NCBI GenBank assembly: GCA_030159075.1
Contig: BROG01000466.1
Location: 442,501 to 506,500 of the forward strand
Length of the DNA stretch: 64,000 nucleotides
Reading direction: 5' to 3'
From: Atrina japonica
Lineage: Eukaryota; Mollusca; Bivalvia; Pterioida; Pinnidae
Each line of letters starts with the position of its first letter. The stretch's first letter is position 1. Under the pieces are notes generated by a model. That model saw nothing but the letters and a program-made list of their open reading frames with translations. It was not told where the DNA came from and ran no database searches. Below, one piece after another: positions 11,601 to 23,159 of this stretch. Made by a program: the position numbers and the translations under genes.

Positions 11601-11689
11601 ATATTTGTATACGGCATACTGAACATCTGGAAATTGCAAAGTTGCAAAAAATGGTTATCATCTCTGCAAATACAATAAATACTAATATA

Positions 11690-11990
11690 AAAACCACAGA
11701 TACCAAAGTATAAATCTGCACAATATCCGGGATACAATATACAAATATAAAATATGTTGAATATTGGGCAAACATGGATATCTGGAAATCCACAGGTGGG
11801 ATCAGGTGAGGAGTAAATATCTCCGCCATGAGTCCAGTCAAATGAAATTAGGGAGAAAACCTCGTCACAACCAGAAAAGTCGACTCAACAACCGTTACCG
11901 AGCAGGCAACTCAACATGTTCATGTACCTGGCATATCGGAAAATTTCTTAGATATAACACGATATACAGGCGATAGCGGGATATTACTAC
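11690..11990 (-). mobile_element. Penelope-like 3' fragment with a similar deletion, inverted
   Basis: Minus-strand copy running from TTTAAGTAGTAATATCCCGC through a GCCAGGTACATGAAC block that joins directly to ATGTTGAGTTGCCTG, skipping the KLLTDKLL segment. The 3' tail ends at TTTGGTATCTGTGG. Together with 11205-11600 it forms a tail-to-tail pair. Confidence 0.6.
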
Positions 11991-11999
11991 TTAAAAGTG

Positions 12000-12700
12000 G
12001 AAAATTGACAACTGGGAAGTTGAAATACTTGTGTTTGTCGTAAAGTCTGGCTATTATTGTCCTGTCGGTGTCTATAGTAAGTAAAATCTCCAAATAGAAA
12101 GCGCGTGTGCCTGATTTTGTTGTACCTTTAATCTATAATTTATTGGGATATAAAATTGTAATATGATTTTGTTACAGTTATTCATTTGTATTTTCTTACA
12201 GACAATACACCACACCTGCAAAGTATGTTGTCTTTAATAGAGTTGTTAGAAAACTATGCATTTCACTATGCTACACTCAACACACAAATCAATCTCCACT
12301 CAGAACTGAACATTAATGTGCTGGTTATCCCTTCAGTGTTTTTGAAAAACAGACATCCTCCAAACACAAACACACACATACACACGTTCACGTACGTTGT
12401 AAATATGTAATATTTCATAATAATTTTAGATTTAAAATTTCTATATCAGAATGGATAATATCAATACTTCGATCTATAACTCTGGGTTACCAAAGTTATA
12501 ATGTACAAGGCAATCATTTCTGTAAGAGCATGAACAAGAGCTCTGAACCTTGAAGTATCTCAATTCTGGTCTGCGCAAACGCTGGGAAAAACCAGTTATT
12601 TCTTTTTTATTCCAAGCGTTTCTGTTCAATGTCTCTTTGAGACGATATGAAATGTATCTTCAAATTTTATACAAGTACATACCTGGTTTACGGGGTTTAC
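12000..12700. other. no recognisable gene
   Basis: AT-rich. A 74-codon open frame at 12186-12410 shows no motif and has biased low-complexity composition, so I do not call it. Confidence 0.4.
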
Positions 12701-12704
12701 CTTA

Positions 12705-12895
12705 AATTCTCTCAAAAACTCTGATATTTATTTTACAGTGGGTACTCTTAGACAGAGTTGGCTATACATTTGGATTTATTATTTGGCCTTGTACGATACC
12801 ACTTTTTATGAATATATATATTTGTATTAAATTTGGGTTCAACTGATGGATTTTTATTGAAAGAAACGATCGTTTTCAAGTTTGTTTTGGACTCT
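12705..12895 (+). repeat. hammerhead-bearing repeat R, decayed copy
   Basis: Shares with 50482-50655 the opening TTTTACAGTGGGTAC, a TTGGCTATACATTT block and TTATTTGGCCTTGT. The ribozyme core is decayed: CTGATGG replaces CTGATGA, stem II is lost, and the cleavage triplet is expanded (GTTTTC). Confidence 0.65.
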
Positions 12896-12926
12896 TTTCT
12901 AGAACTATAACTTTGTAATTGTTAAT

Positions 12927-13130
12927 ATGTTGTTTGCATTACAAAGTAAGTTGTCAAATACTGGTATGGATAACAGTTATGTATTTTCTGCAAATTGGAA
13001 TTCTAATCTTCCCTTGCTTTTATCAAACAATGGCGCGTGTGCGACGTCATACATGCAGCATGATGATTTAGACGAGGAAACGGAATTTGAGGTGACCTGT
13101 GTAACGTTAGTCACTGCACAGTATATGTAA
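12927..13130 (+). other. open frame without identity
   Basis: A 67-codon plus-strand frame immediately after repeat R. It contains no recognisable domain, and no paralogue was found in the window. It may be a chance frame or a decayed exon. Confidence 0.15.
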
Positions 13131-13298
13131 GTGTAATTTTCGGATAATGAATTAATAGAGTAACTTTATGCCGGACTATACCCACTTGATGAATTTGCTT
13201 CTGACAGGACTGAATTTCAAAGTTCTTTCCATATACAATGAAAGACCTCGACAAACATTCATTTCAATGTACCTGAACTTTGTGAAGTTGTCTGTGAA

Positions 13299-13430
13299 CT
13301 CGATGTAGTAGTACATGTATCTGTTGCAGCTTCCTGTCTGTAAACTCGATGTAGTAGTACATGTATCTGTTGCAGCTTCCTGTCTGTAAACTCGATGTAG
13401 TAGTACATGTATCTGTTGCAGCTTCCTGCC
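13299..13430. repeat. 46-bp tandem repeat x3
   Basis: Three copies of a 46-bp unit beginning CTCGATGTAGTAGTACATGT start at 13299, 13345 and 13391. The overlapping minus-strand frames are repeats of the unit and do not support a protein. Confidence 0.9.
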
Positions 13431-13539
13431 CGAGTGACTTTTTCAAGAGTGATCTGACATACAGCTTCACAACTGCTGGATCTAAATAAATAAATCACAC
13501 ATAAACTAAATGTGAAAATATTTTGTGTATTTTTATGGT

Positions 13540-13625
13540 GCATGCATAGACATCATCAGTTGAGCTGCAATTTTAAATAGATTTTCTAAAGAAAAATGGT
13601 ATCAGAAAAGGCCAAATAATATATT
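13540..13625 (-). repeat. repeat R fragment cut inside the hammerhead core
   Basis: On the minus strand it runs from TTGGCCTTTTCTGATACCAT to GCAGCTCAACTGATGATG and then leaves the family. It therefore keeps stem I and the CTGATGA box but loses the rest of the ribozyme. Confidence 0.6.
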
Positions 13626-13631
13626 TTAAAC

Positions 13632-13885
13632 GTAAGGCCGGTGAAGGGCTTCAAGAGTAACAGCCTTTTGCTTTCGTTTCTATGCTCGGGACACTCCCAC
13701 TGACTCTGCCTACGGCCATTGAGCAGTGAGGGTTTTTTAAAGTGCCGACACCTACTGCGACACGGGAGCTGTCTCATCCGAAGGACAGGAAACCAACCTA
13801 CCGCCGGCTGGACTCAAAGCCAGGACCTCACGATCAAAAGTCGAGTGCGCTACTGATCCGCAACTGAGCCATGCCTGCTCGCTTA
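13632..13885 (-). mobile_element. SINE copy
   Basis: On the minus strand the head (GAGCAGGCATGGCTCAGTTG-type) is followed by GTGAGGTCCTGGCTTTGAGT, the body with GTAGGTGTCGGCAC and CCGTAGGCAGAGTC, and a CTTCACCGGCCTTAC end. The tail is shortened, as at 18089. Confidence 0.7.
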
Positions 13886-13889
13886 AGTT

Positions 13890-14405
13890 TCATATATTAC
13901 AAAAGCCAAGGTTTTACACAGTATCATGGGTGTCATGTTTGAAATTTTGACTTTACTAGGTATATGTAAATACAACATGCACTTGCTACCGGATCTGTTT
14001 GGACTACACCATCGTCTCAACCCACTCTCGTTAATTCAAAATTTACAAAGAAAATGGCCTCTAGTGCAATAAAAAGTTGTCATTAATTTAGCTTCATGTC
14101 AAGCGATTAATATGACTGACTTCAAAAATCAGGTCTATTTTGAAAATAGCGGTATAGGTTTTACATTCTCACGTTTGTTTGAATCTGTTATCATCTTTGT
14201 TACGACTGCAGCACATTTTTCAGTGTCGTTAGGTTTAATGGTTATTTCCACATTTCCATCTCTGATGTATAAGAATAACAATTTCATGCATACATAACTC
14301 CAGCTGAGTTCTCACTTTAATCAAGTTTGAACTGAACTCAATCTAAGATTGTAATGTCCTAGTTATGCATAGGGATATAAATAAGATTTCGACTTGAATT
14401 CGTTT
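13890..14405. other. no recognisable gene
   Basis: AT-rich. A 61-codon frame at 14112-14297 has no recognisable motif. Confidence 0.3.
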
Positions 14406-14407
14406 AA

Positions 14408-15195
14408 CAAGAGCACAGCAAACGGTACATAGTACGCCCGTCATGAATAAATTTCCAAAGGGTTTCTTTATGATGGAAATGTTAGTATGTGTTATAGATC
14501 TTTTTACAAATGCATGTCTGCTACAGTGACCTTGACGTATGTGATATGACCTTGAACGAAATTAAATGAAAAATAAAAAAGGTGCTTGCATTTTCTACAT
14601 AATATCTTTTTTTAGGGCCATACCTCTCGTGAAAATTAACGCATCATCTTCATTTTACGATATACACATCTTTTTAATCGCGAAATATTCAGGTGAAAAC
14701 TATGGGACTAGATGCGCCCACAAGAAAATTGAACACCAGAAACTAGGTCACGTAGGGCCATAACTCCAATTCTGCAGAAACTTGAAAAACGAACAAACAC
14801 ACAGAAAACCCGTAATATATGTTAAATAACATTGCTTCTTGTGATACCATACCAAATGTGAAAGGAATTAAATGAAAAAGTTCTTGCATTTTCTACAAAA
14901 TGTCCTTTTTTGACAATCAAAGGGCCATGTCTCGTGAAAATTACCGTTGCATCTTCATTTTACGATATGCACATCTTCATAAAATACCAATCACATATGC
15001 CGAAATGCGAAATACTCGGATGAAAACTGTGAGACTAGTTGTGCCCACAAAAAAATGAACACCAGAAACTAGGTTACGTAGGGCCATAACTTCAGTTCTG
15101 CGGAAAGTTGTAAAATAAACGACAACAAAACCCGTAATATATGTTAAACAGTATTACTTCTTGTGATACCATATCAAATTTGAAAGGAAGTAAAA
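14408..15195 (+). mobile_element. tandem-unit dispersed element (AACAAGAG class, ~330-bp units)
   Basis: Opens with AACAAGAGCACAGCAAACGG and a GTACATAGTAC hairpin. Two long units follow, at about 14560-14870 and 14870-15190. Each carries TTGCATTTTCTAC, TCTTCATTTTACGATA, GAACACCAGAAACTAGG and AACCCGTAATATATGTTAAA. The same end type appears at 5079 and 26132. Confidence 0.55.
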
Positions 15196-15239
15196 CAAAA
15201 ATAAAAAAGACTCGCATTTTTCATATTTAGCATTAAGTT

Positions 15240-15572
15240 AGATTGAAGAAGCCCATTATAACACGACGAATTAGATGTATAAATGGTCTCAAGTTGAAGA
15301 ACAATTGCGAATCCCAAACGGGATAAGGCCAGGTATCTGAAAAGAGTCAGTGTGTTCTGATGACATGTTTCGGAGGGACCCATATTGAATGCCGCAAAAA
15401 TAAATTTTTTGACCTTTTCGATTTTTTCGCAAACGTTACATGGAAATCTTACAAGTCAAACTTGGTGAAAAGGTCAAGTTTGGTAATACGGTCAAGTTCG
15501 GTGAAAAGCACGGTTGGTGAAAGTGAGTCACTGTCTTTGGCCGTGCTCGAGAATACTATATAATACTTCTGA
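15240..15572 (-). mobile_element. Penelope-like 3' tail fragment (family A)
   Basis: Shares TTACGAATCCCAAACGGGAT-type sequence, AGTCAGTGTGTTCTG and GGTGAAAAGCACGGTTGGTG with 4125-4330 and 24122-24420. Only the tail remains. Confidence 0.65.
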
Positions 15573-15579
15573 GAGGCCT

Positions 15580-16030
15580 AACTCTGCCAAATAAAGTTGA
15601 AATTTCAGGATTTACTTACTCGTCAACACGGTATATACAATGAAGCATCCTATCAAGTTTGACGAACATCGGGCCATAATTGTTTGAGTTATCGCTTAAA
15701 ACAGCCGGACGGACAACGCCATACCATAATACGACGTCTTCAACGGGCGTATAAAAATGTGTATCATATAGAATCTCTATATATATATATTTAGAATCAC
15801 ACCTACTCCAACACTTCATCATTGGCTATGATGTTTATTGTCCGCACATTCGTTGCAGAGAGTTGGATGGTTATGGTCGGACTAGCTCTTGACGAACGAC
15901 GTCTGTTGTAACTTGCTGATCAGCCTTTGATCTGTTTAGCATATCGAAGTCCGAATCCAAACTACAATAACTACAATGTTTTGAAAGTTATATATATCTT
16001 TTCAGTGACATTATACAATTATTGACTTTG
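15580..16030. other. no recognisable gene
   Basis: I see nothing here that I can assign. Confidence 0.3.
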
Positions 16031-16031
16031 G

Positions 16032-16147
16032 TTTAAGGTGACATAAAGGATTATCAATCCAAAGACGTATGATATTGACCGAGGCAAAGACAAGCCACGG
16101 TCAATATAACATATCTACGGACTGATAAATCCTTATGTCACCTGAAA
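16032..16147. mobile_element. near-perfect palindrome (foldback MITE)
   Basis: The left arm from GTTTAAGGTGACATAA to ATATTGACCG is mirrored by a right arm whose complement reads GTTTCAGGTGACATAAGG and on to ATATTGACCG. The arms are about 50 bp around a 15-20 nt centre. Confidence 0.75.
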
Positions 16148-16324
16148 CTAAAGTAGGTGATTGTTTTATTATATGACCATTTCAAAATTTCGAAACAAAA
16201 CAATTTCAATTCAAATTTTAATGTTTAACTCCTGCATAACGATTTTCAAAATTATAGGCTGTTATTTGTTGCGAACGAGGGTTATATGACAGCTAATTGT
16301 TCATAGGTGTATGCATTTGAACTA

Positions 16325-16450
16325 TCAAATCATATACAAAATGTTCATATGTTGAAAATGCCTGGCATATCAGATCATTCGTGAGATATAAACACCAAAT
16401 GCAACTGACTGAGGGATATTACTTCTTAAATATGGAACATAATATTTACG
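16325..16450 (-). mobile_element. Penelope-like coding fragment
   Basis: The minus strand holds TTTAAGAAGTAATATCCCTC and then the GVYIS-like block up to TTCAACATATGAACATTTTG. This is about 40 codons of the RT C-terminal region with a TGA in it. Confidence 0.55.
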
Positions 16451-17455
16451 ATGCGAAAGCCGACATCGTCGCGCTTGCCTGGTTGTTAATATGCTTTCAA
16501 AATGGTGGTATTCACATGTCACAACCAAGACAGCGCCAAAAGGAAAGCGGAAGGAAGAAGATATTTTTTACAGATTCCCGAAGGATAATTATAAAAGGAG
16601 ATTATGGATTAGAGCTATTAATTCCATTCCAAACGACAACACATGGACCTGTCTTCGAAACCCGGAATATGTAAATTATGTACCAGCTATATTTTGTTAC
16701 ATGCGTATAATACACTAACAGCCAAGCGAAATCGTTAGATGGTAATCTGTTTACATAATTAAATGGTATGATAAACATACATAAATATGAATCAACAAGG
16801 GATTTAGAAATACTACTATGAACCTAAAAGTTTGAAGTATGTGCATAAACATGTACTTGAGTTAAAATTTAAACATAGTTTATTATTTCCGTAAACTAAA
16901 CCCTGATCAGCAAGTATTAACATGACATCATAAAAATCCAATCAGGCAAAGCAAAATTGATTGTTTCCCCAGTAATATACCATTGATAAAATTGAGATAG
17001 ACCTACCTCCCAGTGTTTATCAACAAATATTACTTGTAATGAACTTTCTCGTGAGTGAGCTGATGAACTTTTTAATCATCAACAAAAAGACGGAAATAAT
17101 AAACAAGAGAGAATTTCAACAAAAAACTCATAACCTGATCGAAATAAAGACTTATGTAAAATAAACATGTTTTATATAAGTAGATCAGAAAATTCATGAT
17201 GTTGATTTGAATAAGAAATTAGGTCATATGCCAATCACAAAATCCAGTACATTCTCTTGAAAGTCCTGATACAAAATCAACAGATTTCATTAGTTTCGAA
17301 ACATATGAATAATAACAAAAGCCCTGGTAGCAACGGCGTTTACTAAATCCGGAACGTTTCAGAAAATACAGCGCACTGATCAAATTTAGGGCACTTTTGT
17401 CGCGCTAAATACGACGATAACCATGGTGGGGAGATGAAATAAAGAAAATGCTGAT
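16450..17455. other. no firm gene
   Basis: Overlapping plus-strand frames at 16381-16718 begin inside the retroelement fragment and show no domain. The rest is AT-rich and unassigned. Confidence 0.3.
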
Positions 17456-17459
17456 ATGT

Positions 17460-17885
17460 GGTGCCATGTTGTAATATGGATTCAACTACTCGCTGACAAA
17501 TTATTGATACAAGGATATCGAAAACCGCGTTTGATGTGAACATTCCGCAAATTTTACGGTCGTTATGATAGTCTTGTTTTCGATTACTTTGTTTCACTAA
17601 GTGAAATGTTGAGTTGTCTTTTCGTTGGCGGTGGAGACGTCTGTACTAATTTTGACGAGGATTCGTTACTCACATATTTCTTTTGGATTTGACTGGATTC
17701 GCGGCGGGTGTGACCAGTCGACAGGAGATGCTTACTGCTCCATTGCACCTGATCCCACGTCCTGGTTTCCAGAGGTACGTGTATGTCCATTATTACCAGA
17801 TTAGTATCTATATCCTGGACATCCTTAAGATTTATACTTTAAGATTTATATCTGAGATTCCTATATATTCAGGAGAGAAAAATAA
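17460..17885 (+). mobile_element. Penelope-like 3' fragment (family B)
   Basis: Carries the LLADKLLIQGYRKPRL-like frame, the FYGRYDSLV block, then ACCAGTCGACAGGAGATGCT and the tail. An inner 'AAGATTTATACTT' is duplicated near the 3' end. Confidence 0.7.
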
Positions 17886-18086
17886 GCCAGATAAGTACCC
17901 GTGGACGGATGACATTTCATTTAAACAATTTCTTATAGTATTGACTGTATAGACTTTTCCTGGAAAATTGGTCACAATATTCCTGGCTTTACTCCCAAGG
18001 AATAACTGCTCCTTTTGAAGGAGATTCTTTGTTGAAGTCACATCAATAGTTTTAATTTGTTTCCTGATACGGCATCCACTACAATC

Positions 18087-18302
18087 TGAGCTGGCCTGGC
18101 TCAGTCGGTAGCGCGCTCGACTCTTGATCGAGTTCGTGAGTTCAAGTCCAATCGGTAGCAGGTTGGTTTCCTGTCCTTTGGATTAGATAGTAAAAACCGA
18201 GGTCCCGTGTGACAGTAGGTGTCGGCACGTTAAAGAACCCTCACTGCTCAATGGCCGTAAGTGCCGAGCATAGGCCAAAATTTTAAGCCCTTCACCGGCA
18301 TC
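18087..18302 (+). mobile_element. SINE copy with tRNA-like head
   Basis: The head CTGGCCTGGCTCAGTCGGTA (A-box-like) and GTGAGTTCAAGTCC (B-box-like) is followed by the shared body with GACAGTAGGTGTCGGCACG and CCGTAAGTGCCGAGCATAGG. It is shortened after TTCACCGGCAT. It is not a tRNA gene: it lacks a fold-complete acceptor stem and has the SINE body attached. Confidence 0.8.
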
Positions 18303-18399
18303 TTAACCAAATCCATCTGTTGGAAAATTAATGCAATTAGATTCATATTTCATACAGACATAAATAATGCAATAAAATGAATGTAAACATGGCAGTGAC

Positions 18400-18840
18400 T
18401 ATGAATACATAATAGTACATGGAAAGTTTAAATATTACACTACAGTGTTATACACTTTAAAAGCAATTGTAATCGATACCATGTGCACTATGTGTAGTAC
18501 ATTTTACAGAATTTACATTTACGTATAGAGCTGATGCATTAAAAAATCCCTCATCTCAAATATCAAGACAATCTCTCTTAGTGTTGGGAGAATGGAAGAA
18601 TATAGACAAAGGACCAGTTTGACTCTTCTTCTTTCCAATAACAACTTTTCAACAATGCATAGCAGTGGATGATATATTGTCAAGGACCTCAAAAGGAAAT
18701 GAGATGCATGGAGTAGATGAGCTAGCTGTTGGAGCATTTTAAATATCTCAAAACGAATATATTATGAAGAGAACAGCATATCAGTTTGCCGAAGTCGTTA
18801 CCAAAAGGTACAAAGGGAATCCTGCAATGAAGACAAAAAT
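18400..18840. other. no firm gene
   Basis: A plus-strand frame from 18763 (MKRTAYQFAEVV...) stays open for about 55 codons into the hammerhead repeat. It has ordinary amino-acid composition, but I do not recognise it. Confidence 0.2.
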
Positions 18841-18844
18841 TCAT

Positions 18845-18978
18845 GCAACGGTACCAGATTCCATATCCATATCACCATCTACCACATTCTCTTTAGAAAA
18901 TCTATTTAAATTGGAGCTCAACTGATGAAGTCTAATTGACAGAAACGATCGTCTTGAGCATTATAACTTTGGTATTAA
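18845..18978 (+). repeat. hammerhead-bearing repeat R
   Basis: Shares TCTATTTAAATTGGAGCTCA, the ribozyme block and a following TATAACTTTGGTATTA with the copy at 50482-50655. The left part differs from that copy. Confidence 0.7.
18916..18959 (+). ncRNA. hammerhead ribozyme (type I, minimal stem III)
   Basis: All core elements are in order: stem I 5' strand GCTCAA (18916-18921), CTGATGA (18922-18928), stem II GTC-loop-GAC, GAAA (18942-18945), short stem III ACG/CGT, cleavage triplet GTC (18951-18953) and stem I 3' strand TTGAGC (18954-18959), a perfect complement of GCTCAA. Cleavage is predicted after position 18953. Hammerheads of this minimal kind are known in Penelope-like elements and related retroelements. 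Confidence 0.8.
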
Positions 18979-19428
18979 TGTAATATTCCTCTTCGATGAG
19001 ATGCACATAATGATATGCAGTGACACAGGAAGAATGTGCAGGATATGGATATTTATCAGTTTCGTCTAAAGAAGTATGATGAAATTTAAATTAGATAAGA
19101 TAATGGTGTAGAAACAATAAGGAAGAACAATGAATTCCGAGGTAGAGTGCCAATAGTTCCTGCACCAGTTCCTAATTTGAGTAAAGAAAATGAAAAATGA
19201 TAATACCACTACCATCTCCCAACGACGCTACCAAATAGGTTAAAAATTTGTGATGAAAGAGAGGTAGATGACTACTGCCCAAGATCTCAAATTCAATCAC
19301 TTATAATATCTCTTGGACCAATGTATTAGTGGAAGTGAAGAAAGTTAGCTCCATAGCAGTTGTGTACAACAGTGATTTGTGGAGTAGATTAAATGATAAA
19401 TGGATAGAATTTATTCACAAATATTCAG

Positions 19429-19450
19429 GGGGCGGGGGGGGGGGGGGGGT
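19429..19450. repeat. poly-G tract
   Basis: GGGGGCGG followed by a run of G. Such tracts are also prone to sequencing error. Confidence 0.85.
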
Positions 19451-19459
19451 TAGAGGATA

Positions 19460-21335
19460 ATGTGCGTTAAAAGACAGAAAAATATTTGAGACAACTACAA
19501 AGACAGAAAACAAATTTGACAAAGAAACAAAAACTGATGGATATAAGGTATTTCTGAGTTATGGTAGTTTTATTGGTAAGATAATGTTGTAAAACTATAT
19601 TAACTGTCAAAATATGTTAATACCCGAGTTATGTTTCCATATATTCACTCATACCTGTTCAAATACCCCTAGTTTTGGCAAATTGCCAAAATGGTGAACT
19701 TTACCAAGTTTTGATTTTGTATATTTTCTAAAGTGGTCAAAATATTTCAATTCCATTTATTTTTTCTTAAACCAGTGTCAAATATCTACAAATTAAACAG
19801 AAATTCCAATTTTGTCAAATAATAATAGCACTAGATGTAAATACACCAATTTGGAAGGAAATAGTGGTTCTGCAGCTTCATATAAGGATGATCGCTGCTC
19901 AGTTTAAAAATAACAAGCTTTTCATTATATAAATAACTTAAGGATTAATAAAAGAACTTAAAGAGGGAAAACATTATAGATCTTCATCCATTGAAAATTT
20001 GGCGGGAAAATATACATATAAAAATTACAATTTATATATGCATCAATATACCATCAATAAGTCTATTGGTTAAAAATCATCTCGCAAAGGGATAATTACA
20101 AGTTAGACTACTATTTTTGCAACTAAAATTATTTCAAAAGTTTGATATTCCTCTGCTAAAAATGTAAAATAACTAAACATTCATGATAATTGCGACAGTC
20201 AAGACCTTTTTGCCCTTGGAAATAGGTTCACTTTATAATATCTTTCCAGAGAAGTGTAGACCTGTGTGTTTAACTGCTCTGTGAAATAGGTACTGCAAGT
20301 GTGTTGTCATCATGATATTGATATTTTTCACCAAAAATGCCAGTAAAATGTGCAAAGTGACATTTCATATTCTCTATGATAAACAACTCTGCATGGTAAC
20401 TCTCTGTTTACAAATTGGAGAGTTCTAGTAAAGGGAGATAATTTATAGACACTTTAGACCACTTAGTCGTTGTGTTTAATTTTTTATGGTGTTTTTTAGC
20501 AATTATACATAAAAATACAATATGTATATAGAATATTTCATATAATAATTCATTTTGATTGAGTTCTCGGATAACATGATGGTTTAGAGTTACAGAATTT
20601 TAATTGGAATTTAAATAATTAAGAAATTTATGAAAATATGGGAAAGTTTGGTGTAAAATTAGATATTTTGCTATTATTTGCCAAAATTGGATTTTTGATA
20701 TTTTTTACAATATCCATTGGACTATTCACTGATACTGGTTTCACAAAAATATCCCACTTTAGAAGATTAATGGACTTATACTTCCTCAAAAATTCTATAA
20801 TACCCCTACCCCAAAACTAAGACACAAATAAATTCCAAATATGGTAATGTTTTGTCTATGAAGGTCATTTTCAGCAAATAATAAATAAAATTGCCAGTAA
20901 AACTATTAAAAAATCAAAATTTACTGCGTTCAAACAATACACATTTTTCACTATATAATTTTAGTGAATTTAGGGCATTATGCAAATGAGGCTGTTACTA
21001 AAAATAGACATGATGCAACAAAGTTTAAGGTGTGTTTTTGTTATATTTTATATAAAACTCAAAAGTTACAACATGCCATTTGGATGATTTTTGTCTATTT
21101 TGCATGGATTTCTGGCAGACTGGCTGTTAATAGTTTGGACAAAAACTCTCCTTATCTTCACTTTTAGTTTTTCAAAGGTTGATTGTGTTGACTCATTAAG
21201 TTGTAAAGTGTGTCTATAGCTATTTGTAATTAAATATTTTTTTGACAAATGTGCGTTATTGTGCTTTAAATACTCGCCTCTTTACTAAGTCGATGGACCA
21301 CTTTGGTATACAACTGAGTCTAATCTCTTTCCTTA
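19460..21335. other. no recognisable gene
   Basis: Very AT-rich. It contains a TTGGCAAATTGCCAAAA palindrome near 19675. Two 60-67-codon frames (20638-20820, 20964-21167) lack motifs. Nothing is assigned. Confidence 0.4.
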
Positions 21336-21429
21336 CGTCCTATAATTGATTTTGCATTTGCTCCTTTTGAAGTTTATTACACTTTACCTGGTTTTTCCTA
21401 CTACATGTATATAATGTTTGTGTTGTTGA

Positions 21430-21925
21430 ATGAAAATATTTGTGGAGAATCAATAGATATATTTCCACATTTAAGTAGTAATATACCACAATCAACCGCA
21501 TATGGAGTTTATATTTCAAAAATGATCCGATATGCCAGGGCGTGTTCAACATATGAACATTTTATATACAGAGGTAAACTACTCACTGATAAATTATTGA
21601 CACCGGGATATCGAAAACTGCGTTAGATGTCAACGCTCTGCAGATTTTATGGTCGGAATAATAATCTTGTTTCCGATTACTGTTTCACTAAATATTTCAC
21701 GGTTGTTGAAACGTCTGTACCAATTGTTACGAGGATTCGTTCATCATGTATTTCATTTTGACATGACTGGATTAAGGCGGGTGTTACCGGTCGACAGGGG
21801 ATGATTACTTCTATGACACCTGATCCCATCTGTTGATTGCAAGAAGTCCATTTTTTACCAGATTTGTACATATATCCTGGACGTCCTAAAGATTTATGCT
21901 TTGGTATGTGAGATTTTTTATATTT
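21430..21925 (+). mobile_element. Penelope-like 3' fragment (family B)
   Basis: The frame reads FPHLSSNIPQSTAYGVYISK and then YRGKLLTDKLLTPGYRK before frameshifting. The common tail with TACCGGTCGACAGGGGATGA follows. It is one of the better copies of the RT C-terminus and shows how the tail joins the coding end. Confidence 0.75.
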
Positions 21926-21929
21926 TAAA

Positions 21930-22640
21930 GTAAATCACTTTACTGTGACATTTATATAATATTAACATTATTTGTAAGATGCTATCACAGTCCAGATGTT
22001 GATATTACATTTGATAGTTATCATATCACAATCAATAACTGGTATTATCACCAAACAATGTATCATAGTTAAATAGCATGTAATCCATCTATCACAGGAA
22101 ACAACACCATAGAAATTCGTACATGTACTGTCACAGATGTTTAATAGATAACCACTTGCACAGGTAACACATCAAAACTTTATTTTTTAAAAGGGAAAGC
22201 AAAGCTTAGGGATTTTAAAAGGTATGTCAAATGCAATTATCTAGGTCATGAGATCAAAGAGCATGGTGCAATTTCAAACGGCAGCTCTATAATGTTTGCA
22301 AAAGGAAAGTTGTATCTTTGATTTTTTGTTGTGTAAATTGAGACCAGGTTAAAGTTTCTGAAATGTAGATAAATTTCAAAGGTAAAGGTGACTAGTTCAA
22401 AAGTCAGAGAAGCAACGGATACACTTTATCACATGTTGTATTTTTGTCCTCGGATAAACAACGGCAAATAGAAGAAATTAAATGTTACTTGTGATGTATT
22501 GTCAGCTTAAGTGATTTAAATTATTCTTTCCTACAAATATATCCAATATAACAAACATATTTCAAATTTTTAAAGATGTCTTTCACACATAGGTACATCC
22601 GTTTCACTAGGAACATAGTGGTAAGCAATGCGTCATACTT
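21930..22640. other. no recognisable gene; probable 3' flank of the DM9 gene
   Basis: AT-rich sequence downstream of the minus-strand DM9 gene. No domain or repeat match was seen inside the window. Confidence 0.4.
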
Positions 22641-22644
22641 ATGT

Positions 22645-23094
22645 TTATTTTCGTTTTATCATCTGTAAAACCTCATACTCTCGAGAAGATAGTTCTTGTC
22701 CATTAAACGGAATATATGTACATCCGTGCGAAGTATGTAGTTTACCCGGTATAATAAATCCTTTATGTCTAACTCTGGCAACAAAATAAGCGAGAGTAGG
22801 CTGCACGCAAAAACTATTGTCGGGGTCGGGAACCCGGCCATTTGAACAAGGAATCCAGTCTAAACTTTCTGAAGATTTGTCGTCATATGTTAAAACTTCA
22901 AATTCTGGTTTTACAATATCTTGTCCTCCATACGATATATGACAGCCTTGTAAATGATAACCAGCTTTACCGGGTGTCCAGTCATTCAGATGTTTCGCCC
23001 TGGCAACGTAAAGAGGCCATCCACCTGTTTCATAGCCCGCTCCTACAGCATTGCTTGGTAAGTCGTTTCCCTTGACGCCTACCCACTCTGTCAT
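22645..23094 (-). CDS. two-repeat DM9 (DUF3421) lectin-type protein
   Basis: An intact 149-residue protein made of two tandem DM9 repeats. Repeat 1 (about residues 4-68) contains WVGVKGNDLPSNAVGAG, PLYVARAKH and GCHISYGGQDI...EVL. Repeat 2 (about 75-145) contains WIPCSNGRVPD, YFVARVRHKG, PGKLHTSHGC and EYEVL. Two-repeat DM9 proteins of this size are known in oysters as soluble or membrane-associated mannose-binding recognition proteins; the binding role here is inferred from the family. I chose the MTEWVGV start because the longer frame crosses a splice-acceptor-like TTCTACTTACAG at about 23101, so the coding region probably sits in one exon behind a non-coding 5' exon. There is no signal peptide or membrane segment. 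The stop codon lies inside an AATAAA (22644-22649). Confidence 0.88.
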   Translation of the reverse strand: MTEWVGVKGNDLPSNAVGAGYETGGWPLYVARAKHLNDWTPGKAGYHLQGCHISYGGQDIVKPEFEVLTYDDKSSESLDWIPCSNGRVPDPDNSFCVQPTLAYFVARVRHKGFIIPGKLHTSHGCTYIPFNGQELSSREYEVLQMIKRK

Positions 23095-23100
23095 CGTTTT

Positions 23101-23112
23101 CTGTAAGTAGAA
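23101..23112 (-). promoter_or_regulatory. predicted splice acceptor of DM9 gene
   Basis: On the minus strand TTCTACTTACAG precedes AAAACGATGACAGAG. The pyrimidine tract plus AG, seven nucleotides before the ATG, suggests that the 5' untranslated region is spliced. The upstream exon was not located. Confidence 0.5.
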
Positions 23113-23159
23113 TGTAAATACGTCCTGAACATACATTTTTCTCGTTATCCTTGTCTTGT

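Noticed and set aside
13259..13543. 94-codon minus-strand frame with a repeated motif
   Set aside because: It is the 46-bp tandem repeat read in frame, with no domain and no start context.
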